A stretch of DNA of 5,203 nt from Bacteriovoracaceae bacterium. Its GTDB lineage: Bacteria > Bdellovibrionota > Bacteriovoracia > Bacteriovoracales > Bacteriovoracaceae. This document shows positions 1-4,846 of the stretch, piece by piece. Under the pieces are notes generated by a model. It saw only the letters and a program-made list of their open reading frames with translations. It did not search any database and was not told the origin of the DNA. The stretch covers positions 1 to 5,203 of the forward strand of contig JAKLJM010000191.1 of the NCBI GenBank assembly GCA_023151145.1. The letters are read 5' to 3'. Position 1 is the stretch's first letter. Every line of letters starts with the position of its first letter. The position numbers and the translations under genes are program-made.

Positions 1-258
1 GTTGATCGCAATGATTTTCCTGAAACGGATGACGACGAATATTATGTTGCCGATCTTTTAGGTTTAAAGGTTTTAGAAAATGCAACGGGGTGTGATATCG
101 GTGTTGTCTCTGATTTTTACGACAACGGACAGCAAGTTGTATTGGTTTTAAAATTAAAAGATCAGTTATTTGATTTGTTATTTTTAGATCAGTTCGTCCC
201 AGAAGTTGATGTTGAAGGTGGATTTATTAAAGTTAATCTTCCGGAGTACATAGATTAA
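1..258 (+). CDS. rimM: RimM, 16S rRNA processing / 30S maturation factor (C-terminal part, 5' end outside window)
   Basis: The open frame runs from the first base to a TAA at 256-258 and gives the last 85 residues. RimM binds ribosomal protein S19 and helps mature the head of the 30S subunit in the cytoplasm. What is visible is the PRC-barrel half. It opens with an acidic stretch followed by EYYVADLLGLKV, matching the family pattern E-x-Y-x-x-D-L-x-G-x-x-V. Next comes a strand-turn block IGVVSDFYDNGQQVVLVL, and it ends in FVPEVDVEGGFIKVNLPEY, which resembles the usual ending of VPEVD...I-x-V-x-LPEG. The N-terminal RimM domain must lie upstream of the window. The stop codon is followed directly by the trmD start codon with no spacer, so the two are almost certainly co-transcribed and probably translationally coupled. 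Identity rests on these motifs plus the classic rimM-trmD order. Confidence 0.9.
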   Translation, partial: VDRNDFPETDDDEYYVADLLGLKVLENATGCDIGVVSDFYDNGQQVVLVLKLKDQLFDLLFLDQFVPEVDVEGGFIKVNLPEYID

Positions 259-1008
259 ATGCTAAAAAAAATCTGGATAATAACTTTGTTTCCTGAATAC
301 TTTGCTCCTTTAGTGAATTGTGGAGTAACAGGGCAAGCCCTGCGTGGAGAGCGCGGACATAAGATTCAATTAGAATGTATTCAACTAAGAAATTTTTCTC
401 CCAAAAACTATAAAGGTGTCGATGACACTCCTTATGGTGGAGGGGTAGGCCTTGTGATGAGGGCTGATGTATTAGAAAATGCTCTTATTGAAGGTGTTTT
501 AAAACCTGGTGGGTATTCAGATATAAAGAAAGACTTGCATGTGGTTTTTGCTTCACCGAGAGGTGCTGTTTGGTCTAATACTTTGGCCCGTAATTTGGCC
601 CAAAGGTTTTCGACAAATGAAAATCAAAGAGATTTGGTTTTTATTTGTGGAAGATATGAAGGAATAGACGAGCGTTTCATTGAAAAATATGTTGATGAAG
701 AATTTTCTCTGGGAGATTTTATTCTCACAGGAGGAGAGCTTCCGACTATGGTGTTTATTGATTCATTTATGCGTTTTTTTGAAGGAGTGCTTGGCAATAA
801 GTTGTCAGCGGAATTCGAATCATTTGAAGATGGATTGTTGGAATATCCTCAATATACTAAACCACAAAATTTTCATGATCTTTTGGTTCCCGAAGTTTTA
901 ACTAAGGGGAACCACGCACATATTGAAAAATATAGAAATGAAGAAAGATTACGAATTACCAAAAAATTTAGGCCTGATTTACTAAGTAAATTAAAGGATC
1001 AAAAATGA
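259..1008 (+). CDS. trmD: TrmD, tRNA (guanine37-N1)-methyltransferase
   Basis: This SPOUT-class enzyme uses AdoMet to make m1G37 next to the anticodon, which prevents +1 frameshifting. At 249 residues it is full length. The N-terminal trefoil-knot domain shows ITLFPEYF (8-15), YGGGVGLVM (59-67), SPRG (99-102), CGRYEGIDERF (130-140) and the knot segment SLGDFILTGGELPTM (150-164). Arg172 in DSFMRF corresponds to E. coli Arg154. The linker and C-terminal domain carry ESFEDGLLEYPQYTKP (187-202) and GNHAHIEKYR (217-226). Two positions differ from E. coli: Val63 replaces Pro58 of YGGGPGM, and Glu187 occupies the place of the catalytic Asp169. These comparisons are from memory. The start follows the rimM stop directly; GGAG at 243-246 is 12 bases upstream, a rather long spacing. 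The stop overlaps the next start as ATGA. The identification is secure. Confidence 0.97.
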   Translation: MLKKIWIITLFPEYFAPLVNCGVTGQALRGERGHKIQLECIQLRNFSPKNYKGVDDTPYGGGVGLVMRADVLENALIEGVLKPGGYSDIKKDLHVVFASPRGAVWSNTLARNLAQRFSTNENQRDLVFICGRYEGIDERFIEKYVDEEFSLGDFILTGGELPTMVFIDSFMRFFEGVLGNKLSAEFESFEDGLLEYPQYTKPQNFHDLLVPEVLTKGNHAHIEKYRNEERLRITKKFRPDLLSKLKDQK

Positions 1009-1565
1009 ATACATATTTAGCGTTAGTTCATCATCCCATTCGCAATAAAGTGGGCGAAGTTGTAACTACTTCTGTTACGAATTTAGATATTCATGACATC
1101 TCAAGGTCTTGTCGGACTTTTGGGATTAAGAAATATTTCCTTGTGACTCCGCTTCCACTACAAAAGGATCTGGTTCATGAGATATTGGATCATTGGAAGA
1201 CTGATACCGCGAATGCCTTTAATCCTGACCGCCAGGATGCTTTGGCGATTGCTGAAGCTCAGGATTCAGTGGAAGATACTATCTCTAGAGTTGAGGCATT
1301 AGAAGGCAAAAAGCCAATCGTAGTAGTAACAGGGGCAAATTTTAAAGAATTTAATGGCTCGGTGCAAAACCTTAAGGATTTGTCAGCTAAAGACAATCGA
1401 CCAGTATTAGTGCTTTTTGGCACAGGATGGGGATTGCATCAAAAAATTTTAGACATGGCAGAATTTAAGCTTTCTCCTATTGTCTCATTGAACTCGGACG
1501 GCTATAATCACCTCTCCGTACGCTCGGCAGTTGCGATTTATTTGGATCGCTTATTTGGTGAATAA
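1005..1565 (+). CDS. TM1570-type SPOUT RNA methyltransferase (trmD-linked)
   Basis: This 186-residue protein looks like the SAM-dependent RNA methyltransferase family typified by Thermotoga maritima TM1570, which adopts a SPOUT (alpha/beta-knot) fold and is often encoded beside, or fused to, trmD. Recognisable blocks are YLALVHHPIRNKVGEVVTTS (4-23), the strongly conserved TNLDIHDISRSCRTFGI (25-41), YFLVTPL (44-50), HW at 63-64, FNPDRQDAL (72-80), the probable cofactor-binding loop LVLFGTGWGL (135-144), and the C-terminal knot sequence GYNHLSVRSAVAIYLDRL (166-183). The start codon overlaps the trmD stop (ATGA), with AAAGGA at 993-998 spaced six bases from the ATG, so translation is probably coupled to TrmD. 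A tRNA substrate is likely from the company it keeps, but the modified base cannot be read from the sequence. Family assignment is confident; exact function is not. Confidence 0.87.
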   Translation: MNTYLALVHHPIRNKVGEVVTTSVTNLDIHDISRSCRTFGIKKYFLVTPLPLQKDLVHEILDHWKTDTANAFNPDRQDALAIAEAQDSVEDTISRVEALEGKKPIVVVTGANFKEFNGSVQNLKDLSAKDNRPVLVLFGTGWGLHQKILDMAEFKLSPIVSLNSDGYNHLSVRSAVAIYLDRLFGE

Positions 1566-1580
1566 ACAACCTCTTTTTAA

Positions 1581-1599
1581 GAACAACACGGTGTTGGTC
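1581..1599 (+). promoter_or_regulatory. Inverted repeat in the rplS leader, candidate L19 leader hairpin
   Basis: CAACAC (1584-1589) and GTGTTG (1591-1596) are perfect inverted arms around G1590. Past an A/G mismatch (1583/1597), two more pairs (1581-1582 with 1598-1599) extend it. In RNA it would form a stem with a CGG loop. It lies about 23 bases upstream of the rplS Shine-Dalgarno sequence, between the methyltransferase stop and rplS. No T-run follows, so it is not a terminator. Structured leaders that autoregulate L19 are known in Firmicutes; a similar role here is only a suggestion. Confidence 0.3.
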
Positions 1600-1621
1600 C
1601 TCTGGAATTGGTTTTACTCTT

Positions 1622-1626
1622 AGGAG
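1622..1626 (+). promoter_or_regulatory. Ribosome binding site of rplS
   Basis: AGGAG lies six bases before the ATG at 1633, the best-spaced site in the translation operon and fitting for a highly expressed ribosomal protein. TCCT at 1598-1601 could pair with AGGA at 1622-1625. That pairing would compete with the base of the upstream hairpin, a possible but weak switch. Confidence 0.7.
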
Positions 1627-1632
1627 TTATAG

Positions 1633-2001
1633 ATGAATTTATTAGACGTAGTAAACGCAGATCATGCAAATGCAAAAGTTAAAAATCTTCCAGATTTTAA
1701 ATCAGGAGATACAATTGCTGTTCACGCGAAAATCACAGAGGGTGCTAAATCAAGAATCCAGATTTTCGAAGGTGTTTGTATTGCAATTAAAGAAAAAGGA
1801 CAAATGTCTGGACACTTTCGTGTAAGAAAAGTTTCTGGTGGATATGGAGTAGAAAGAGTTTTCCCATTCCATTCACCAAACGTAGAGAAAGTAGAAATCG
1901 TTCAACGTGGTAAAGCTAGAAAATCTAAACTTTACTATCTACGTGAGCGTTCTGGTAAGTCTGCTCGTATCGCAATTGATTACGATAGAAAAGACGCTTA
2001 A
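1633..2001 (+). CDS. rplS: 50S ribosomal protein L19
   Basis: L19 is a large-subunit protein at the 30S-50S interface. The 122-residue product is slightly longer than the roughly 115 residues of E. coli L19. Diagnostic blocks are the SH3-like barrel with FKSGDTIAVHAKI (22-34), RIQIFEGVCI (41-50), the basic strand FRVRK (62-66), YGVERVFPFHSP (71-82), and the very conserved C-terminal RGKARKSKLYYLRERSGK (92-109). The last nine residues are a charged tail. It starts at an ATG behind an AGGAG site and is the last gene before a strong intrinsic terminator 19 bases past the stop. Its place after trmD is the usual one, except that a second methyltransferase gene is inserted between them. The 67-base leader may carry its own regulation. 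Confidence 0.97.
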   Translation: MNLLDVVNADHANAKVKNLPDFKSGDTIAVHAKITEGAKSRIQIFEGVCIAIKEKGQMSGHFRVRKVSGGYGVERVFPFHSPNVEKVEIVQRGKARKSKLYYLRERSGKSARIAIDYDRKDA

Positions 2002-2020
2002 TTTATTAAGTAAAAAATTG

Positions 2021-2054
2021 AAAGCCCCGCGATTTTTCGCGGGGCTTTTTTTTT
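2021..2054 (+). terminator. Rho-independent terminator after rplS
   Basis: A 12-bp perfect stem (2021-2032 paired with 2037-2048, core GCCCCGCGA/TCGCGGGGC) has a TTTT loop and ends in a run of nine T (2046-2054). This is a textbook intrinsic terminator and the strongest structure in the window. It should end the rimM-trmD-rplS transcript. On the opposite strand the hairpin would be followed by a T-rich but interrupted stretch, so some bidirectional activity is possible. The rnhB start codon follows only four bases after the T-run. Confidence 0.95.
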
Positions 2055-2058
2055 GATT

Positions 2059-2748
2059 ATGTTTGAAAATCAATTCCTTAAAAAAAGTCATGAATACATT
2101 TTTGCTACTGATGAAGTAGGAAGAGGACCTTTGGCAGGGCCGGTTGTGGCTTGTGCTGTTGAAGCAAAAAATAATCAATTTTTGCAAACTTTTCTTCGTG
2201 AACTCCAAGAAGCAGGAGTGACTGATTCCAAAAAACTTTCGGAAAAAAAAAGAAAAGAAATTATTCAAAAATATTTTGGAGAAATTAAAGACTTAAGATT
2301 TGATAAAAAAATAACTTTAATCAAAGATGAAGTTTTCTTGGTACTTTCAAAAATGTCTCCAGAGGAAATTGATGAAGTGAATATTTTACAAGCCTCTCTG
2401 TTATCAATGCGAAAAGCACTTTTAAAATTAAAATCAGAATCAAATTCAGTTGTGTTAGTTGATGGCAATAAAACTATAAAAAATTTGCCAACTTCCTTAG
2501 AAATTTTTCCAATAGTGAAAGGAGACAGTAAGTCTGTCTTGATTGCACTTGCTTCTATTTTTGCAAAAGAGTATCGAGATTACTTAATGGGTGAGTATGC
2601 TATGAAATACCCAGGCTATGGTTTAGAAAATCATGCTGGATATCCTACCAAGGCTCACTTAGATGCCATAAACAAATTAGGCATCACCGATATTCATCGC
2701 AAAACTTTTAAAGGAGTTAAGGAGCATGTCATTTCATCGTCAAACTAA
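2059..2748 (+). CDS. rnhB: Ribonuclease HII
   Basis: RNase HII cleaves RNA in RNA/DNA hybrids and starts removal of misincorporated ribonucleotides. Numbering from the ATG at 2059 (229 residues), the family signature ATDEVGRGPLAGPVVACAV spans 16-34 and supplies acidic residues Asp18 and Glu19. The other two carboxylates are Asp135 in LVDGN and Asp156 in VKGDSKS, so the DEDD set is complete. Also visible are TDSKKLSEKKR (55-65), DEVNIL (105-110), SIFAK (166-170), GYPTKAH (194-200) and HRKTF (213-217). The spacing between the first and third carboxylates is about 25 residues longer than in E. coli, with extra residues in loops before TDSKKL and after residue 70. I chose ATG 2059 over an in-frame TTG at 2053, which lies inside the terminator T-run. 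No Shine-Dalgarno sequence precedes it except G-rich bases locked in the terminator stem. The order rplS-rnhB-yraN is a common bacterial arrangement. Confidence 0.96.
   Translation: MFENQFLKKSHEYIFATDEVGRGPLAGPVVACAVEAKNNQFLQTFLRELQEAGVTDSKKLSEKKRKEIIQKYFGEIKDLRFDKKITLIKDEVFLVLSKMSPEEIDEVNILQASLLSMRKALLKLKSESNSVVLVDGNKTIKNLPTSLEIFPIVKGDSKSVLIALASIFAKEYRDYLMGEYAMKYPGYGLENHAGYPTKAHLDAINKLGITDIHRKTFKGVKEHVISSSN
2711..2724 (+). promoter_or_regulatory. Tandem Shine-Dalgarno sequences for the yraN-like gene
   Basis: Two copies of AAGGAG lie eight bases apart (2711-2716 and 2719-2724), inside the end of rnhB. The first is nine bases from the ATG at 2726 and usable; the second is one base away, too close for normal initiation. 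They fix the downstream start inside rnhB and point to translational coupling. Ribosomes finishing rnhB could reload here. Confidence 0.65.
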
Positions 2749-3025
2749 AGGAAACGAACTAGAAAAAGAGGCCAGTCTTTTTTATCACTCAAAATATACT
2801 CCAGTTCTCGTGTCTTCATTGGTGCTTCGAAAACGAGGGGGCGGACAAATAGATTTAACTTATCTTCATAAAGATACACTTACCATCATAGAATTAAAAA
2901 ATGGTGGAATACTATCACCGGTTCAATATTTTAGACTAAAAGACTCAGGTAGTTTATTGGGAGAAGTGTTGAATAGAACTGTTTTTCTAAAGTTAAATTT
3001 TGCCAAATTTGAAAAGCTTCATTAA
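2726..3025 (+). CDS. YraN-like (UPF0102) nuclease-fold protein, short and divergent
   Basis: At 99 residues this is shorter than the usual roughly 120-residue YraN proteins. These have a PD-(D/E)xK nuclease-like fold and no well-established function. Family features are G-x3-E-x2-A in TKGNELEKEASLF (7-19, with Gly9, Glu13, Ala16), then RGGGQIDLTYL (37-47) and LTIIELKNGG (52-61). These would give Asp43 and Glu56-x-Lys58 as the nuclease-type triad. Gln41 replaces the Glu of the common GEIDL motif. A helix with S-x2-Q-x3-L (64-71) follows, but the final strand and the DAF-like ending of longer members are missing. The start lies inside rnhB (23-base overlap) behind tandem AAGGAG sites, and the position after rnhB is the classic one for yraN. 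In E. coli yraN is also close to rsmI, which appears about 0.9 kb downstream here. Fold assignment is fair; activity is unknown. Confidence 0.72.
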   Translation: MSFHRQTKGNELEKEASLFYHSKYTPVLVSSLVLRKRGGGQIDLTYLHKDTLTIIELKNGGILSPVQYFRLKDSGSLLGEVLNRTVFLKLNFAKFEKLH

Positions 3026-3034
3026 CATTTAATT

Positions 3035-3460
3035 ATGAAATATTTAATCAAAACAACTATTATTTTAATTTTTTCTCTAATTTCTATTCAGTCATTTGCA
3101 ATGGATCCTAAATTAAAAATTTTAGCTGAAAGTGCAGGTTACGGAACTGTCGCTGGGGCCCTTTTGGGTACCGCTACATTAGCATTTGATGGTGAAGGAA
3201 GAAATATTGCTAAAGGTGCATCTCTTGGTCTTTATGCAGGAATTATTTTTGGTGCTTATGTAATTACATCTTATGAAATGAAAAAACGTGGCTGGGGACA
3301 GGGAAAAGACGAAGAGTACTATCCTAGCTCGGGTGAATATGATGGAGCTAATGTTGATTTTAAATTAGAAGATGAATTATATAGTCACAAGCGTAAAGAA
3401 AAAGAGGGCCAACAGGGGACCCTCGCATTTTCATTGCCAGTTTTAAATTGGACATTTTAA
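3035..3460 (+). CDS. Exported glycine-zipper protein of unknown function
   Basis: I do not recognise this 141-residue protein. Residues 1-22 form a clear Sec signal peptide: a short basic start (MKYLIK), a hydrophobic core, and a likely cut after SFA. No lipobox cysteine is present. The mature part has two glycine-zipper segments: Gly37/41/45, and Gly61/65/69/73 at exact four-residue spacing. They are joined by a charged turn, so a membrane-inserted helical hairpin is plausible. Residues 82-127 are hydrophilic and highly charged. The tail, TLAFSLPVLNWTF, is hydrophobic and aromatic and ends in Phe, which recalls outer-membrane C-terminal strands but could be something else. It starts nine bases after the yraN-like stop with no evident Shine-Dalgarno sequence; the signal peptide supports this start. 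It converges on the STAS gene with a four-base overlap. A cell-envelope location is a fair inference; function is unknown. Confidence 0.75.
   Translation: MKYLIKTTIILIFSLISIQSFAMDPKLKILAESAGYGTVAGALLGTATLAFDGEGRNIAKGASLGLYAGIIFGAYVITSYEMKKRGWGQGKDEEYYPSSGEYDGANVDFKLEDELYSHKRKEKEGQQGTLAFSLPVLNWTF
3395..3424 (-). terminator. Probable intrinsic terminator of the STAS gene, antisense in the glycine-zipper gene
   Basis: Read on the minus strand, GAGGG (3424-3420) pairs with CCCTC (3408-3404). Past a single bulged T, CC pairs with GG, making a 7-bp GC-rich stem with a six-base loop. It is followed at once by TTTTTCTTT (3403-3395). The hairpin begins 33 bases after the STAS stop, as expected for its terminator. 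On the plus strand only a poor T-stretch follows, so it should act mainly for the minus-strand transcript. Confidence 0.65.
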
Positions 3461-3843
3461 TTAGAATAAGTTGATTTTCTATTACCAAATTTTTTATTTA
3501 AGTTTTCGGTATCGTCATTTTCGAATTGATCTACCAATAATTGATAAGCATCAAAATTATAGAGCTTAAAAACTTTTAAAAACTCCGTTTTAACATTTGA
3601 AAGTTTAACTCTTGTTTTCTTTTCATTTAAAATTTGTAATGTTTCTACGAAAAAGCCAATGCCACTTGATCCTACGAAGTCCAATGAGTGCATATCGATG
3701 GTGATATCTGAAGTTGGATTATTAAGGTGTAGATCATGAAGTTCTTTTCGAAGTGGTAAACTGTTTTCAAAGTCTAAGCTTCCCGCCATGTGAACGGTGA
3801 TGTTTCCGTTTGAATCAGTTCGAATTTGAGCTTTCATGGCCAT
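3457..3843 (-). CDS. STAS-domain protein (anti-anti-sigma factor-like)
   Basis: This 128-residue cytoplasmic protein is a single STAS domain like SpoIIAA/RsbV, which switch partner proteins according to serine phosphorylation. NITVHMAGSLDFENSLPLRK (14-33) matches the first strands and the G-x-L-D turn. DITIDMHSLDFVGSSGIGFF (46-65) is the signature, with Ser59/Ser60 where SpoIIAA has Ser57/Ser58. The preceding Asp of the usual DSSG is Gly58 here. RVKLSNVKTEFLKVFKLYNF (78-97) matches the last strand and helix. About 25 polar residues form an unusual C-terminal tail. The first ATG (3843) is preferred over the one at 3837 because AAGGAAG lies six bases from it. No anti-sigma kinase, phosphatase or sigma gene is visible nearby, so partners are unknown. 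It has its own candidate promoter and terminator and probably forms a single-gene unit. Confidence 0.88.
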   Translation of the reverse strand: MAMKAQIRTDSNGNITVHMAGSLDFENSLPLRKELHDLHLNNPTSDITIDMHSLDFVGSSGIGFFVETLQILNEKKTRVKLSNVKTEFLKVFKLYNFDAYQLLVDQFENDDTENLNKKFGNRKSTYSN

Positions 3844-3849
3844 TTGTCA

Positions 3850-3856
3850 CTTCCTT
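3850..3856 (-). promoter_or_regulatory. Ribosome binding site of the STAS gene
   Basis: On the minus strand AAGGAAG lies six bases before the ATG at 3843 and twelve before the alternative ATG at 3837. This favours the upstream start and a product beginning MAMK. Confidence 0.7.
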
Positions 3857-3878
3857 GGTTAACATTAATGTCTAAGAA

Positions 3879-3887
3879 AGAATAACA
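3879..3887 (-). promoter_or_regulatory. Candidate extended -10 promoter of the STAS gene
   Basis: Minus-strand TGTTATTCT fits an extended -10 element (TGn plus TATTCT, four of six matches to TATAAT). Transcription would begin near 3872, giving a leader of about 28 bases that contains the AAGGAAG site. No good -35 box is seen at 17 bases. A second, weaker option is TTGAAG (minus, 3925-3920) with an A-rich -10 near 3904-3898. Either would place the promoter in the 99-base gap shared with divergent rsmI. Confidence 0.35.
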
Positions 3888-3942
3888 CGAGATGCCATTT
3901 TTTAGCAGACTGGAAAAAACTTCAATTTGGATTAGATAAAGT

Positions 3943-4770
3943 ATGGGAAAAATCATTTTAGTTTCATTACCTATTGGAAATTTAAAGGACTTGTCTTTAA
4001 GGGCCACTGAGATTTTGTCTGGAGAAACCTATTTTTTTGCGGAAGATACCAGAGTCTTTAAGTCGCTTTTAAATGAAGTTGGAATTCAATATGGTGAGAA
4101 ACATATTGATTCTTTTCATGATCATACAGAAGGAAAAATTTCTAAAATATCTAGTTTAATTGAATCTGGTAAAAATGTTGTCATGGTTTCAGATGCGGGC
4201 TCTCCGGTTATTTCTGATCCAGCTTATCCGATACTAAAATGGGCCAAGGCCAAAAACGTAGAAGTTGATTCGATTCCTGGTGCAACTTCCGTCGTTGTTG
4301 CCTTAGAGTTGTCATTGTTTCCGGCCATCCCATTTACATTTTGGGGGTTTTTTCCCAGATCTGACAAAGATAAAAAAGAGCTGTTAAATAAATCAATCAT
4401 GCTTGGTGGGACACATATTTATTTTGAGTCACCACATCGAATTCTTGAAACTTTAGTGCTCATAAAAGATATTTTTCCAAACGTAGAAGTTGCATTAATG
4501 AGAGAATTGACAAAAAAATTTCAGTCAGTTTATCGATTTGTTGCTAAAGATTTTAAAGAAGAAGATATTATGGTTAAAGGAGAATTTGTTATTGTCCTTT
4601 ATTCTCCGCTTTCAAGCGATTCTTTTTCAAATTCTGAACTAAAGGAAATGGTTCAAGAATATTTGGATAAAAAAAGTTCTCCTAAACAGTTGGCCAAATT
4701 ATTTTCTAAAATAACTGGAGAAAATACTTCAGATATTTATAGTAAACTCAATCGATCAAATAAAGAGTAA
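3943..4770 (+). CDS. rsmI: RsmI, 16S rRNA (cytidine1402-2'-O)-methyltransferase
   Basis: RsmI adds the 2'-O-methyl of m4Cm1402 in the ribosomal P site, using AdoMet. At 275 residues it is near the usual 280-290. The tetrapyrrole-methylase-type fold shows LVSLPIGNLKDLSLRA (6-21), AEDTR (33-37), SFHDH (57-61), VVMVSDAGSPVISDPAYP (79-96), IPGATSVVVAL (111-121), GFFPRSDKDK (135-144), YFESPHRILETL (160-171), RELTKKF (187-193) and KGEFVIVL (212-219). The C-terminal 45 residues form the small helical domain with S-x-K-x-L-A-K...ITG (246-259). Departures from the common pattern are VSLP for ATP in the first motif, and FQSV where TKxxEE-type acidic residues are usual after RELTK. It is divergent from the STAS gene over a 99-base gap. 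No strong Shine-Dalgarno sequence is seen; GGA at 3929-3931 is far from the ATG. No clear terminator follows. Confidence 0.95.
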   Translation: MGKIILVSLPIGNLKDLSLRATEILSGETYFFAEDTRVFKSLLNEVGIQYGEKHIDSFHDHTEGKISKISSLIESGKNVVMVSDAGSPVISDPAYPILKWAKAKNVEVDSIPGATSVVVALELSLFPAIPFTFWGFFPRSDKDKKELLNKSIMLGGTHIYFESPHRILETLVLIKDIFPNVEVALMRELTKKFQSVYRFVAKDFKEEDIMVKGEFVIVLYSPLSSDSFSNSELKEMVQEYLDKKSSPKQLAKLFSKITGENTSDIYSKLNRSNKE

Positions 4771-4789
4771 ACAAAAATATCGAAAAAAT

Positions 4790-4816
4790 TCAAAAAAATT
4801 TAAATGTCACCGATAA
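4790..4816 (+). promoter_or_regulatory. Candidate sigma-28 (FliA-type) promoter for the phosphodiesterase-like gene
   Basis: ACCGATAA (4809-4816) matches the flagellar sigma-28 -10 element GCCGATAA at seven of eight positions. At the standard 11-base spacing, the -35 place (4790-4797) reads TCAAAAAA, which keeps three of the four TAAA bases but none of the following GTTT. A start near 4823 would give a leader of about 24 bases containing the GAGAGG site. The region is very AT-rich, so a sigma-70 promoter using CATAAA (4820-4825) is an alternative. Confidence 0.4.
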
Positions 4817-4833
4817 CTTCATAAAAGTTCATT

Positions 4834-4839
4834 GAGAGG
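4834..4839 (+). promoter_or_regulatory. Ribosome binding site of the metallo-hydrolase gene
   Basis: GAGAGG is seven bases before the ATG at 4847. It fixes that ATG as the start of an open frame that runs off the window. Confidence 0.6.
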
Positions 4840-4846
4840 CTTAATT

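Noticed and set aside
680..901. Open frame of 73 codons on the plus strand inside trmD
   Set aside because: It lies in another frame of a well-conserved gene, has no Shine-Dalgarno sequence, and its product has the Cys/Leu/Ile-rich look of an out-of-frame reading.
2053..2058. TTG at 2053 as the rnhB start
   Set aside because: It lies in the terminator T-run and adds only two residues; the ATG at 2059 is more plausible and leaves the DEVGRG motif at the usual distance from the N-terminus.
1939..2268. Minus-strand open frame across the rplS end, terminator and rnhB start
   Set aside because: It reads through the terminator stem and is antisense to two certain genes; the Phe/Asn-rich product has no recognisable motif.
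2265..2468. Minus-strand open frame inside rnhB
   Set aside because: It is antisense to the conserved middle of RNase HII, low in complexity, and has no start signal.
3437..3451. 15-base near-palindrome with CCA/TGG ends just before the convergent stops
   Set aside because: It is AT-rich with a short stem and no T-run on either strand, and the GC-rich hairpin at 3404-3424 is a better terminator.
4815..4829. AACTT/AAGTT inverted repeat after rsmI, as a terminator or operator
   Set aside because: Five AT-rich pairs with no T-run are too weak for a terminator and expected by chance in this AT-rich spacer.
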